DNA of 40,871 nucleotides from Ureaplasma diversum NCTC 246 (GTDB lineage Bacteria; Bacillota_I; Bacilli_A; Mycoplasmatales; Mycoplasmoidaceae): NCBI RefSeq assembly GCF_000731915.1, contig NZ_JFDP01000002.1:1-40871 (forward strand), read 5' to 3'. Shown here one piece after another: positions 29,234-40,569 of this stretch. Below the pieces are notes generated by a model, which was not told the origin of the DNA, ran no database searches, and worked only from the letters and a program-made list of their open reading frames with translations. Within the stretch, counting starts at the first letter, position 1. The number at the start of each line of letters is the position of its first letter. The position numbers were made by a program, and so were the translations under genes.

Positions 29234-30073
29234 TTACTTACGACGACGAACAATCATGCTCGTTGAAGCTTTTTTACTATTACGTGTTTTCACACCCATG
29301 TGACGTTTACCTCAAGGTGTACGAGGTGCATCCATACCAACTGGTGAACGACCTTCACCTCCACCATGTGGGTGGTCATTTGGGTTCATTGCAGAACCAC
29401 GAACTGTTGGACGAATTCCTAAGTGACGTGATTTACCTGCTTTTCCTAAATTTTCAAGAATGTGTTCTTCATTACTTACAACACCAATTGTTGCACGACA
29501 TTCTTTTCTAAATTTACGAACTTCTCCAGAGTTTAATTTAACTAATACGAATTTCTTAGATTCATCAAACCCAAGAATTTGTGCACTTGCTCCAGCACTT
29601 CTTGTAATTTGTCCCCCAGCATTTGGGTAAAGTTCAATGTTATGAACTGATGTACCTTCAGGAATAAATTCAAGTGGTAATGAGTTTCCAATTAAAATGT
29701 CAACATTATTAGTTCCTGAAACAACTTTATCACCAACTTTAATTCCCTTAGGAGCGATGATGTAACGCTTTTCACCATCTGCATAAACTACTAATGAAAT
29801 AAATGAAGTACGGTTTGGGTCGTATTCGATTGATTTAATAACACCAACAATGTTATCTTTGTTACGTTTGAAATCGATTACACGATATTTACGTTTGTGT
29901 CCGCCCCCGTGGTGACGAATTGTAATTTTACCTTGGTTGTTACGACCAGCTTTTTTAGGTAAAGTAACTAGTAATGATTTTTCTGGTTTGCTTGTTGTTA
30001 ATACAGATTTGTAATCAACAACAACCGTTTGGCGTTTACCACTACTATGGTTTTTAATTTTTTTAACTGCCAT
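29234..30073 (-). CDS. rplB: 50S ribosomal protein L2
   Basis: L2 is needed for peptidyl transfer and subunit association. The 279-residue frame starts [20 protein letters not shown], has [20 protein letters not shown], the [20 protein letters not shown] segment and the catalytically important [20 protein letters not shown] loop. TGA at 29312-29314 is Trp ([16 protein letters not shown]). It lies between rplW and rpsS. Confidence 0.97.
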
Positions 30074-30110
30074 AATTGCCTCTTTGCTTTTCGACTGTTA
30101 TTTATATTTA

Positions 30111-30416
30111 TTATTTAGTATCAGTTGGATCTTCAGATTGACCAACTTTAACACCTTTAGGCATTGTTACATATGCAATTTTCTTTGCTTTTGTAAAACC
30201 TTGGTTTGGACGGTTTTTATTAATTACTGTCGGTTTACGTAACACAGTACTAATCTTTTCAGGTTTTTGTCCAAAAATTGCGATGAATGCTTCTTTGATT
30301 TGGTGTTTGTTTGCTTTTTTATCAACAACAAATGATAAAACTTGCTTTTCACTTTCACGTAATTGGTAAGTTTTTTCAGTTACATGTGGACGAATAATGA
30401 TTCTTGTAATTTCCAT
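30111..30416 (-). CDS. rplW: 50S ribosomal protein L23
   Basis: L23 forms the docking site for trigger factor and SRP at the tunnel exit. The 101-residue protein starts MEITRIIIRPHVTEKTYQLR and includes FVVDKKANKHQIKEAFIAIF. It lies 2 bases after rplD and 37 before rplB. Confidence 0.96.
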   Translation of the reverse strand: MEITRIIIRPHVTEKTYQLRESEKQVLSFVVDKKANKHQIKEAFIAIFGQKPEKISTVLRKPTVINKNRPNQGFTKAKKIAYVTMPKGVKVGQSEDPTDTK

Positions 30417-30418
30417 AA

Positions 30419-31054
30419 TTATTGACTTACCTTTCTAGCATAATTAGCAAACGCTTCTTCAGCTACTACTAAAACATTTGAATGTAAAATATCACGAACT
30501 GATACTTGGTTTCATTTCTTTGAAACAACCTTTGGTAAGTTGTTTGCTGATTTTGAAATGTTTTCATTATTATCATCAAGTACAAATAAAACTTTTTTGT
30601 TATCTAAGTTTGCATTTGAAATGAAGTTAACAATTTTCTTTGTTGATGGAACTTCTAATTTAGCATTAGCTTCTAGTGCAAATAAGTTTTGTTCCATTAA
30701 CTTCACGCTTAAAGCTGACTTGAATGCTAATAAACGAATCTTACGGTTCACTTTCTTAGTGTAGTTACGGTTTGGTTTAGGACCAAATGCCACACCCCCA
30801 CCAGTTCAGTGTGGGTTACGAGTAGAACCAGCACGTGCACGTCCTGTATGTTTTTGTCTAAATGGTTTTTTACCACCACCACGAACTTCACCCTTAGTTA
30901 ATGTTGAGTGTGTTCCTTGACGTTCTGCTGCATTTTCACTAATGACAACATCAAACATTGCTTGTTTGTGTGGTTGTTCAACAAATAAGTCAGAAGTAAT
31001 TTCAAGATCTTTTGCAACATTACCATCAATTGTTAATAATTTAATTTTTGCCAT
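30419..31054 (-). CDS. rplD: 50S ribosomal protein L4
   Basis: L4 has a globular body and a loop reaching the exit tunnel. The complete frame is 211 residues with two Trp codons written TGA (near 30803 and 30509); a UGA-as-stop reading splits it into three. It includes the [20 protein letters not shown] loop with [20 protein letters not shown]. The C-terminal end, ANYARKVSQ, reaches the rplW start with 2 bases between. AAGGAGTAAA precedes the ATG. Confidence 0.96.
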
Positions 31055-31064
31055 GATTTACTCC

Positions 31065-31781
31065 TTATTCACTTGCTTGTTCTTGTTCTTCATTAGTTGA
31101 AGGTTTCTTTAAGTAGTTTACAACTTGTGGGTCGTTTACAATGTGTCTTGCTTTATTAGATGATTTAAGTGTTACATTTGAACCCTTAGGACCAGGAATT
31201 GCTCCTTTAACTAAGATTACGTTTTGTTCTGGCATTACGCTTAAAACTAATAAATTCTTAATAGTTACTAATTCATGACCGTAGTGTCCTGGAAGTTTAG
31301 TTCCTTTAAGAACGCGTTGAGCTTGAGAACCCCCACGACCTTTAGCAATTGAACCAACATAACGGTGTGGGTATCCAGCACCATGACCCATTGGTCCCAT
31401 TTTGTAGTTATGACGCTTGATAGAACCTGTAAATCCGTGTCCTTTAGTTAATGCTTGAGCATCTACTAATTCACCAGCTGCAAATTCACTAACTGTTAAT
31501 TCAGCTCCAACTTCATAAGTGCTTGATAGATTTCTAAATTCTTTAACATGTCTTTTTGGTTCAAAGCCAAGTTTTTTGAATAATCCAAGTTCAGGTTTGT
31601 TTAAAGTTTTTTCTTTAACTGTTTCATAACCAACTTGCACTGCACTATAACCATCTTTTTCATTAGTTTTAACTGCTAGTACTTTATTTGGTTCAACATA
31701 GATAACAGTAGCAGCAACAGCTTTACCTTCTTCAGTAAAAACTTGTGTCATGCCTACTTTAGTTCCTAGTAATGATTTCAT
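31065..31781 (-). CDS. rplC: 50S ribosomal protein L3
   Basis: L3 is an early assembly protein close to the peptidyl-transferase centre. The 238-residue protein begins MKSLLGTKVGMTQVFTEEGK; the KGHGFTGSIKRHNYKMGPMG and GRGGSQAQRVLKGTKLPGHY segments carry the conserved tunnel-side loop. The C-terminal tail is acidic (TNEEQEQASE). AGGAGGAAACG precedes the start; rpsJ lies 30 bases upstream. Confidence 0.97.
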   Translation of the reverse strand: MKSLLGTKVGMTQVFTEEGKAVAATVIYVEPNKVLAVKTNEKDGYSAVQVGYETVKEKTLNKPELGLFKKLGFEPKRHVKEFRNLSSTYEVGAELTVSEFAAGELVDAQALTKGHGFTGSIKRHNYKMGPMGHGAGYPHRYVGSIAKGRGGSQAQRVLKGTKLPGHYGHELVTIKNLLVLSVMPEQNVILVKGAIPGPKGSNVTLKSSNKARHIVNDPQVVNYLKKPSTNEEQEQASE

Positions 31782-31811
31782 ATGAATCGTTTCCTCCTAA
31801 TGAAAAATAAA

Positions 31812-32117
31812 TTAAAGTTTGAAGGTAGCTTCAACACCAAATGGAATTGTTAAACGTTTAAGAGCTTCCATTGTTTTTGGAGTTGCGTTTTCTAAAATAA
31901 TTAAACGCTTGTGTGTTCTTCTTTCAAATTGTTCACGACTTGATTTGTTAACGTGTGGTGAACGTAAGATTGTAAAGATTTCTTTTTTAGTAGGTAATGG
32001 GATTGGACCTCTTACCTTTGCTCCTGTACTATTAGATATATCAACGATTGTTTTCACAGTATCATCTAATAATCTGTGATCGTATGACTCTAATCTAATT
32101 CTTAATTCTTGATTCAT
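31812..32117 (-). CDS. rpsJ: 30S ribosomal protein S10
   Basis: S10 is a 30S head protein. It is the first gene of the ribosomal supercluster. The 101-residue protein begins [20 protein letters not shown] and has the loop region [45 protein letters not shown] is placed 11 bases upstream, and the near-consensus promoter lies about 130 bases upstream. Confidence 0.97.
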   Translation of the reverse strand: MNQELRIRLESYDHRLLDDTVKTIVDISNSTGAKVRGPIPLPTKKEIFTILRSPHVNKSSREQFERRTHKRLIILENATPKTMEALKRLTIPFGVEATFKL

Positions 32118-32245
32118 TTTTTGTTGTCTCCTGATGCATTGATATTTGTATGCGAATCGTTGAATTATTTACTTTATGAGTTACCTGATGCCTTTTGACA
32201 ACTTTTCTCGGTGTATCAGCAATCTCACAAGCAACAATCTTTACA
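32118..32245 (-). promoter_or_regulatory. leader of the S10 operon with repeated GCATCAGG
   Basis: About 120 bases lie between the promoter and rpsJ. On the minus strand GCATCAGG occurs twice (32130-32137 and 32184-32191); the second copy in transcription order runs into the AGGAG ribosome-binding site. A CTGAT further upstream (32215-32219) could pair with ATCAG of either copy. This would allow alternative stems, one of which would mask the ribosome-binding site. Function is inferred; no known ribosomal-protein leader family was recognised. Confidence 0.4.
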
Positions 32246-32274
32246 ATTATACAATAAAACGATATCTTTTGCAA
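32246..32274 (-). promoter_or_regulatory. near-consensus sigma-A promoter of the S10 operon
   Basis: On the minus strand TTGCAA (32269-32274) and TATAAT (32246-32251) are separated by exactly 17 bases. It is the best promoter in the window and sits between the pot operon terminator and rpsJ, driving the whole cluster of about 15 kb; no stronger internal promoter was noticed. Confidence 0.9.
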
Positions 32275-32308
32275 CCCTTTTTTAATGGTTTATTTAACTC
32301 AAAAAACA

Positions 32309-32340
32309 ATATAAAAACAACCCTGGTTTTTGGGTTGTTT
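32309..32340 (-). terminator. terminator of the pot operon
   Basis: On the minus strand AAACAACCC (32332-32340) pairs perfectly with GGGTTGTTT (32315-32323) over an 8-base loop, 9 base pairs, followed by TTTATATTG. It lies 8 bases after the potD stop and protects the S10 promoter from read-through. Confidence 0.88.
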
Positions 32341-32347
32341 GAATGTT

Positions 32348-34669
32348 TTATGCTTTCTTTTTAAAATCAATGTAAGCAAGTTTTAAATTAGCAAGTGATA
32401 GATCGTTTGTTGGGAACTCAATTAAAGCTGGATCATTACTATTTGGATCTGCACTAAAGTCAACTTTCATAATTTCACGTTGTAGTGCATATAACTTTTG
32501 TTTTTGTTCAATAAACTGATCAATATCTTTATAAACTTCTTCATTTAAAGTTTTAAAGATCGTTTCTTTATACTTATTATCTAAATTAACACCTAAATTA
32601 GCTAAAGCTGTTTTAATTTGATTAACTATTTTATCTTCTTCTTTAATTTGATCATAATTAGCTGCTAAAGTAGCTGTTAAGTTTTCTGCATTTTCTTTTT
32701 TAGTAATTGATTTAATACTATTGAATGCATCTAAAGCAAGTTCAGTACCATCACTATTTTTAACACTAGTTAGTACATATTCTTGATCTTGTTCTAAACT
32801 ACTTAAATCGATTTCAGTTTCATTATTTTGATCAACAACAGTTTCTATTTCAACTGGTTCACTACCTTCTTGTTTGTTTTTAAGTTCATAAACAAGAGTT
32901 AGTTTTTTGTAAACATCATCTAACATTTCATTAGTAAGACTAAATGGTTTGTTTTCTTCTTTATATTTACTGTGTAGATGCATTACAAGTTCAGCTAGAG
33001 TTGATAAATTAGCATGTTTTGTTTGTCGTTCTTTTTTATGAGTATATTTAGCTTGTCCATTTTTTAAGAACGCTTTTACTAATCGTTTTTTGAATTCATC
33101 TTCTTGGAATGAATTAGCTCCATAATATCCTTCATCAGCATCTAATAAGTGATCGTAGATACTACGTAGAACAGGGGTGTAAGCTACATAATCAAAGTTT
33201 CGCATTGATTTGTAGATATATCCCATATCATTAAGTAACTCCCCTTCTTCTGTTTGGTTTATATCACTATTTTCATAATCTTGAATTTCTTTATCAGTTT
33301 TATTTCGATGGATTTTCATATCTCATCGTAAAATAGCTGGCGAACCATCATAATCAGGTAAGTTAAGACCAGAGAATGAAATATCATTAATGTATTTATA
33401 TGTTGCATCAATATTAACTGGATCGATGAAGTTACTAATTACAAATCCATCTAATACTTTTAAAGTATTCTTTGGTCTGATGAAATGGAAGTTATCTGCA
33501 TTTGGTCTAATGTTTTCATATTCAGATGATGCATCATCACTTAGATATTCTCCCCCATTTAAAGCAAATGAGATATCTCCATTATAAGATAAACCTGCTG
33601 CAAACTGACCAGTTGCTAATTCATTAATTAAATCATTTGATGATGCCTTAAGATTGTGTGAATCTGCAGGTAAATCCTTAAAGTGATTTGTTATGTTATT
33701 AAACTTATCAACGATTTCAGTTACTGTACTATTTTTAGGTAAAGAAACATTTGGTTTTAGATTTAATTTATAGAAATTTAATCTAGCTTCTAAATTAGCT
33801 AATCGTTCTTTGTTTTGTTGAACAATATCTTCTGATAAGTTAGGAGTCTTAATTAATTCTTTTGTAATTTGAATCTCATCTTGTAGTTCTTTGATTTGTT
33901 TATTTGCTTCAGCTATTACTTGATCACGTTTTTTTCCTTCATGATCCATAATCTTAGCAATATCATAAACTGTTCGTGAGTCATCAATTAAAGTAATCTT
34001 TGATTTATTAGCTTTAATTGTATGTGGTTTATCAGAAGTTCCAATTTGAGCTTCATTTTCTTTTAAGAATCGGTTATCTGCACCCTTACGAGTTAATTCT
34101 TGATAGATGTTTTCTCAAGTTGTGTTTGGGTTGTGTAAATGATCGATCTTTTTACCACGATAAGCAAAAATAAAGTCTTGGAAGAAGTATGGAACCATGT
34201 ATTCAATTAAACGATCAGGTTTACCATCTTCATCAATATCCCCTAATAAGTGATCATAAACACTAGAGAAAGCTCATACTTCTTTTGTATAGATACTAGC
34301 TAGTTCATCAACTGTTGTGATCTTCTTTTTAGTTTCTGGATTAATTATATTAAATTGCGATCAATCAATTTTTTGAATTAATTTATTCTTAGCTAAACCA
34401 ACAGCAGTATAAGCTGAAACTACAGCTACATCAACTGTTTTTGATTTAATTAAACCAGGAATTACTTCATTATTATCGTGTGAGTTATATGTTAAACCAT
34501 TTTCTTTATGTTCATTAGCTAACTCATTAGCAACATCTTGATCGATGTATCCATCATAGTTACTAAAAACAAGTTTTGAGTTTGAACTACAAGCAGCTGC
34601 GATCGGAGCAATTAAAGTTAAACAACCTGCACCTAATAATAATTTATGTCATTTACTTTTTAATTTCAT
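32348..34669 (-). CDS. potD: polyamine-binding lipoprotein, PotD-like
   Basis: This lipoprotein should capture spermidine/putrescine for the PotABC importer. The signal ends in lipobox IAAAC with Cys27. Residues about 31-110 (FSNYDGYIDQDVANELANEH, then YNSHDNNEVIPGLIKSKTVD and VAVVSAYTAVGLAKN) match the N-lobe of PotD. At 773 residues it is more than twice the usual 350; much of the C-terminal half is helical and charged. TGA codons (for example 33320-33322, ILRWDMKIH) are Trp. It is the last gene of the operon, starting 3 bases after the potC stop. M. genitalium MG045 is the positional counterpart. Confidence 0.86.
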
Positions 34670-34672
34670 CTT

Positions 34673-35527
34673 TTAGTCCTGCTTATTTCAAATCTTCATT
34701 TTCTCATTAATATTAGCTTTTCTTAGCTTATTATCTTTTAATAATTTTACTAAAGCAATTATAAATACGATTCCGATCATCGCTAAAATCATCAATGAAC
34801 CAAAGACAATAGCTCACATCTTAATCCCTTTAGCCATTGAATAAAGTTCAGTACTAATAGTATTAACCTTACCACCAACTAATTTAGTAATAATAAAGTC
34901 ATCAAACGACATTGCAAACACAATAATAACTGATGAGATAATTGATGGCATAATATAAGGTAATGTTACCTTAAAGAAAGTAGCAAGTTTACTATAACCA
35001 AGATCATAACTTGCTAATAGTAAGTTTTTGTTCATCTTTACCATTCTTGGATAAATAATCACAATTGCATAAGGTGTGCAATATGAGATATGTGAAAGAA
35101 TAATGGTTGTAAAACCAAAACTAAATCCTAGTGGGATAAATGTTGATGCAAACAATAATGATAAAGATACCCCTGTAATAATATCTGGAATCATAATGTT
35201 AGTTTGTGAACTAAACATTGTTGCTTTCTTATAGAAAGTTCGTGCATACCAGATCCCAAAACAAGTAATAACAGCAATAATAACTGATACTGGGACAACA
35301 ATTACAGAAATAATAACAGTGTTTAATAAAGCATTTTTAAATTGTTCATTATCTAATAATAAATAGTTACTTCCATCATTTCAATTAAAAGCAGATGTAA
35401 CATTGTTTTTAACAGAAGGGGCTGTAAAAGATAATAAAACAATAATAATTAAAGGAATGTAAATAACAGCTAAAACGATTCAAATATACGAAGTTCTTCA
35501 TAAATCTTTAAATTTAAAGTTTTTCAT
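34673..35527 (-). CDS. potC: polyamine ABC transporter permease PotC
   Basis: PotC is one of two membrane permeases of the spermidine/putrescine importer. The 284-residue protein starts MKNFKFKDLWRTSYIWIVLA (Trp codons TGA) and has six membrane helices. The EAA loop SYDLGYSKLATFFKVTLPYI and FAMSFDDFIITKLVGG are typical. Its start is inside the end of potB (14-base overlap), and its stop is 3 bases ahead of potD. Confidence 0.92.
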
Positions 35528-36830
35528 TATCTACCTCCTTGTTTTTCTTTTTTCAAACTCTTTTATAAGCAACTAGTTTTCAAATCTTTGGTACTAAAAC
35601 AAAGATTAAATATAAACCAATTAATACTAAACTAATTACTAAAGTAAGCGTTGAAGCTCTTGAAAGTTGGATCACATTAGCAATACCAGCTTGTCCTTGT
35701 TGAGCAATCTCATCCCCAATTGATCCACCACTATTACTGTTATTTAAGAAACCAGCTACAGCAACTGATGTGAATGAAGATAAGAAGACGATTGATATTC
35801 CTGATAATAAAGCATTTTTTGTATATGGAATAACAATATGAAAGAATGTATAAAAGAAACCTCGCCCTAGATCATAACTAGCATTAGTAATGTTTTTTGG
35901 CATTGTTGTTAAAGTATTATAAAGTGGTAACATCATAAATGGTAAATAGATGTATGTTAAACCAATAACAGTGTACATATGCCCATATGTACTATTGATC
36001 TCACCATGGATCACATCAAACAATGTTTTAAGTCCAATTAATTTAACTAATAAACTTAATCAAATTGGAGCTGTAATCAAAGTAATAGCAATAATCTTAA
36101 GCATCTTTGATTTACTAATTGATAAGAAGTAAGTAAATGGATATGCAATGATGATACAGAAAATAGTAGCAACAACAGCAATCCATAATGAATGGAAGAT
36201 CTTCTCACCAACTGCAGGAGTTACAATTGCTCAGTTATCAGCAATTGTTGTAATCCCTGTTGTTGGATCATTGTTAGGAACAAATGATTTAATAACAATC
36301 GCTGCAATTGGAATAATTAATAAGAATAGTGTTAATAAAACATAAGGAATAGTTAACACTAACCCTCTTGTTAATCTAAAACGATCAAACCAAGGTTTTT
36401 TGTTTTTAGTTGGTAAAAACTTATTTGGTTTCTTTTTAATAACTTTTTTTAAACTAGCATTAGCTTCTTGAATCTGTAGATCAACTTTTTGATCTACAGT
36501 ATTTGATTGATTTAATAATTGATCATGATCATTAATTAATAAATCATTTAATGGAATTGAATCAAATTGATTAGATGATTCTTCTGTTTTGATTTCTAGT
36601 TGATTCATCACTTCATTTTTATTTGCATCTTCATGTTGTAAATTAAGTGAAGATAACTCTAGAGTTGATAAATCAATTGGTTGAATTATATCTAAGTTAT
36701 CAAGTGTTTGTTCAATTGGTAATAATTGTTCAAACTGTGCTTGATCAATTCGATTTTTTCTAATTTTTCTTTTAGTTGTAATAATGTATTGACGTAAAGT
36801 AAAACGTTTGATGAATCGATTAGTTCTCAT
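35514..36830 (-). CDS. potB: polyamine ABC transporter permease PotB with N-terminal extension
   Basis: The second permease of the polyamine importer, 438 residues against about 285 in typical PotB. Residues 1-155 are a hydrophilic, charged extension (with KRKIRKNRIDQAQFEQL and a KKVIKKKPNKF stretch) that should be cytoplasmic. From about 155 the membrane domain follows, with six hydrophobic segments and the EAA loop NASYDLGRGFFYTFFHIVIP. Two TGA Trp codons lie inside. The gene overlaps potA by 11 bases and potC by 14. No signal or domain is recognised in the extension. Confidence 0.9.
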
Positions 36831-38352
36831 TATCAGCTACTTTGTTGTTACGATATTGATCATATTCATCATTTCATTTAATAACATGAACATCAATATC
36901 ATCTCAATCTAATCCAATTGTTTCATTAACTTTAACTTCATCAATACCTTCAACATTTATAATCATGTCTTTGTAACGACATTTAATATCTCACAATAAA
37001 CCTTTGTATAAAACTGATTCAACAACCGCATTAATTGATCCTTCACCAGCTTTAAGTACATCAAAGTCTTCAGGACGAATCATGATTAAACATTTTTCAC
37101 CCTTTTCAAAACCTTCAACTACATCAGTTTCTGAAACTACACCATCGAATTCAACAGAACCTTTATCTTTATAAACCCCTTCAAAAATATTTGTTTTACC
37201 AATGAAGTTAGCAACTCATAATGAGTTTGGTGAATCATAAATATCAGATGGTGTTCCTACTTGTTCAATTTGACCATGAGACATAACAACAACTTTATCA
37301 GATAAACTTAACGCTTCTTCTTGGTCGTGAGTTACTAAGATGAATGTTAAACCTAGTTTTGTATGTAATGATTTAATTTCATCTTGTAATTGTTTACGAA
37401 CCTTAGCATCAAGAGCACTTAATGGTTCATCTAATAAGATAATTTCAGGTTCGATCACAATTGATCGTGCTAAAGCAACACGTTGTTGCATCCCACCAGA
37501 AAGTTCAGTAATATGACTATTAGCTTTGTGTTTTAAACCAATTAACTCAATTACTTTTTCAGCTCTTTCATTAGCTTCTTGTTTAGTTAATCTTCTTGTA
37601 ATATTATGTTTTTCAAATTGTTCTTTTTTAATTTCTGGATAAATTGATCAATATGATTCTCAGTAATCTAGATCGTTGTATTTATAAATTAAAGCATCGT
37701 ACTTTTTATCAATTGCACTTTTATCTTTATAAAGTTTTTTAAGTTGTTTGATTTGAAGCTCAATAGCATTAATTTTGCTTTGATCACTTTCATTTTCTTG
37801 TTGCTCTCATAACTCTTCAAGCGTAGCTATGAATTGAGTACGACGCATGTCTTTGATTTCTAAAAGCTCAGCTGATTTATTATATTTAGCTTCTACTTTT
37901 TTAATTTCAGCAAGCAATTGTTCACGCTTCTTAGCGATTCCTTTGATTTTTTCGTTTGCTTTCTTTTCTGAGTTTAAGAATACTTTCTCTGCTTGTGTGT
38001 AAATACTTGGATCAATATTATCCTTTGGTGTACGCATTAATTTCAAACCATATAAAATGTTTTGTTTAACTGTCATGTTTGGAAATAATGCATAATCTTG
38101 GAATACTGTTGAAGTAGGTCTTAAACGGATCGGCATATCCTTAATATCTACTCCGTTGTATAAAATTTTTCCACTAGATGGTTGTTCAAAACCTGCTAAC
38201 ATTTTAAGCATTGTTGTTTTCCCACACCCACTAGGTCCAAGAAGGGTAACAAATTCCCCTTTTTTGATTTTTAAATCGAAATTATTAACTGCTGTAAATC
38301 CATCATCATAAGTTTTGGTAATAGCACTAAGATGTAGGAAAGGTTTTTCCAT
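36820..38352 (-). CDS. potA: polyamine ABC transporter ATPase PotA with long insertion
   Basis: The ATPase of the importer: Walker [13 protein letters not shown]-loop [13 protein letters not shown] signature [14 protein letters not shown] (about residue 284), Walker [14 protein letters not shown]-loop VTHDQEEAL, and a C-terminal regulatory domain ([10 protein letters not shown]). The signature occurs some 135-140 residues later than in E. coli PotA because of a charged, helical/coiled-coil insertion between Q-loop and signature (about residues 105-240). Total length 510. M. genitalium PotA is also long, from memory, so the insertion may be shared within the group. TGA codons are Trp. GGAGG precedes the ATG, the first gene after the serS terminator. 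Confidence 0.93.
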
Positions 38353-38478
38353 TTAATGTCCTCCAAAATTAATTTCTCTATCTATTGATATATTTGTTCG
38401 CTCATTGACGAGATAAAAAATGTCTTCTAATTTTAATTAGAAAACAGATAAAATTTTAACACATTCGGAAAATAAAGT
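38353..38478 (-). promoter_or_regulatory. serS-potA spacer with presumed pot promoter
   Basis: The serS terminator occupies 38415-38446. The remaining 62 bases before potA must contain the promoter if the terminator is efficient. On the minus strand AATATATCAATAGATAG lies in place for a -10 region but no good -35 is seen, so I do not define boxes. A GGAGG ribosome-binding site is seven bases ahead of the ATG. Confidence 0.35.
38415..38446 (-). terminator. terminator after serS
   Basis: On the minus strand TGTTTTCTAATT pairs with AATTAGAAGACA (12 pairs including one U-G) over an AA loop, followed by six T residues (38415-38420). It separates the serS unit from the pot operon. Confidence 0.85.
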
Positions 38479-39732
<1,254 letters not shown>

Positions 39733-39774
39733 GTTAATAACCTGTATTCTTTATCTTTTTTTTAATAGTTTCAA

Positions 39775-40563
39775 TTAAATATTAAAAACTCTTTTAGCAT
39801 TAGCTGTTGTAATTGCTTTTATTTCTTCAACTGACTTATTTAAAATTTTAGCAATTGTAGTAGCAGTATGTTGCACATATTGTGGATAATTAACTTTACC
39901 ACGATAAGGAGCTGGTGTTAAATATGGTGCATCGGTTTCAACTAAGATCTTATCAAGTGGGGTCTTTTTAACAGCTTCATACAAATCTAAAATATTATTG
40001 TTAGCTGTTGGTTTAAAAGTAATTACCCCAGGGAATGAAATATAACAACCTAATTCATTATATTGATCAATGTAACTACTTTTATCAGTAAAGCAATGTA
40101 TAATTGCATTCTTTACTTGTTGTTCTTTTAAAAGAGCAATTGCATCATCATGTGCATCTCTAATATGCATCATTAATGCTTTATTATACTTTTTAGCTAA
40201 ATTAATTTGTTTAATAAAAAACTCTTTTTGTAGGTTTTTGTCATATGGTTGATGATAATAATCAAGACCACATTCACCAATCGAACTAATCACATCTAAG
40301 TTATCAGCTATTAATTGATCAAGTTGATCAATAATATCATCATTTAATTCTTTGAACTCAGTTGGATGGATACCAACTGAACACATTAAATGATCATACT
40401 GTTTAGATTGTTTAATAGCAAGTTTAGAAGTAGCTAAATCAACTCCAACAATATTAAATCCAATTTGTTGATCTAAACATTCTTTAGCTATTTGATCAAA
40501 CTCTTGTGTTAATGGTTCAATGTTAGTGTGTGTATGTGTATCAATTAAAGTTGTCTTTTTCAT
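39775..40563 (-). CDS. tatD: TatD-family metal-dependent deoxyribonuclease
   Basis: TatD proteins are metal-dependent (TIM-barrel) nucleases related to amidohydrolases. The 262-residue protein has IDTHTHTN at the N-terminus (metal ligands), SSIGECGLDYYH, LMMHIRDAHDDAI, NAIIHCFTD and KILVETDAPYLTP with the conserved final Asp. Normal length. The mnmE stop is 6 bases upstream of its ATG, so both are probably in one unit, in the order mnmE-tatD-serS. Confidence 0.93.
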   Translation of the reverse strand: MKKTTLIDTHTHTNIEPLTQEFDQIAKECLDQQIGFNIVGVDLATSKLAIKQSKQYDHLMCSVGIHPTEFKELNDDIIDQLDQLIADNLDVISSIGECGLDYYHQPYDKNLQKEFFIKQINLAKKYNKALMMHIRDAHDDAIALLKEQQVKNAIIHCFTDKSSYIDQYNELGCYISFPGVITFKPTANNNILDLYEAVKKTPLDKILVETDAPYLTPAPYRGKVNYPQYVQHTATTIAKILNKSVEEIKAITTANAKRVFNI

Positions 40564-40569
40564 CTTTAT

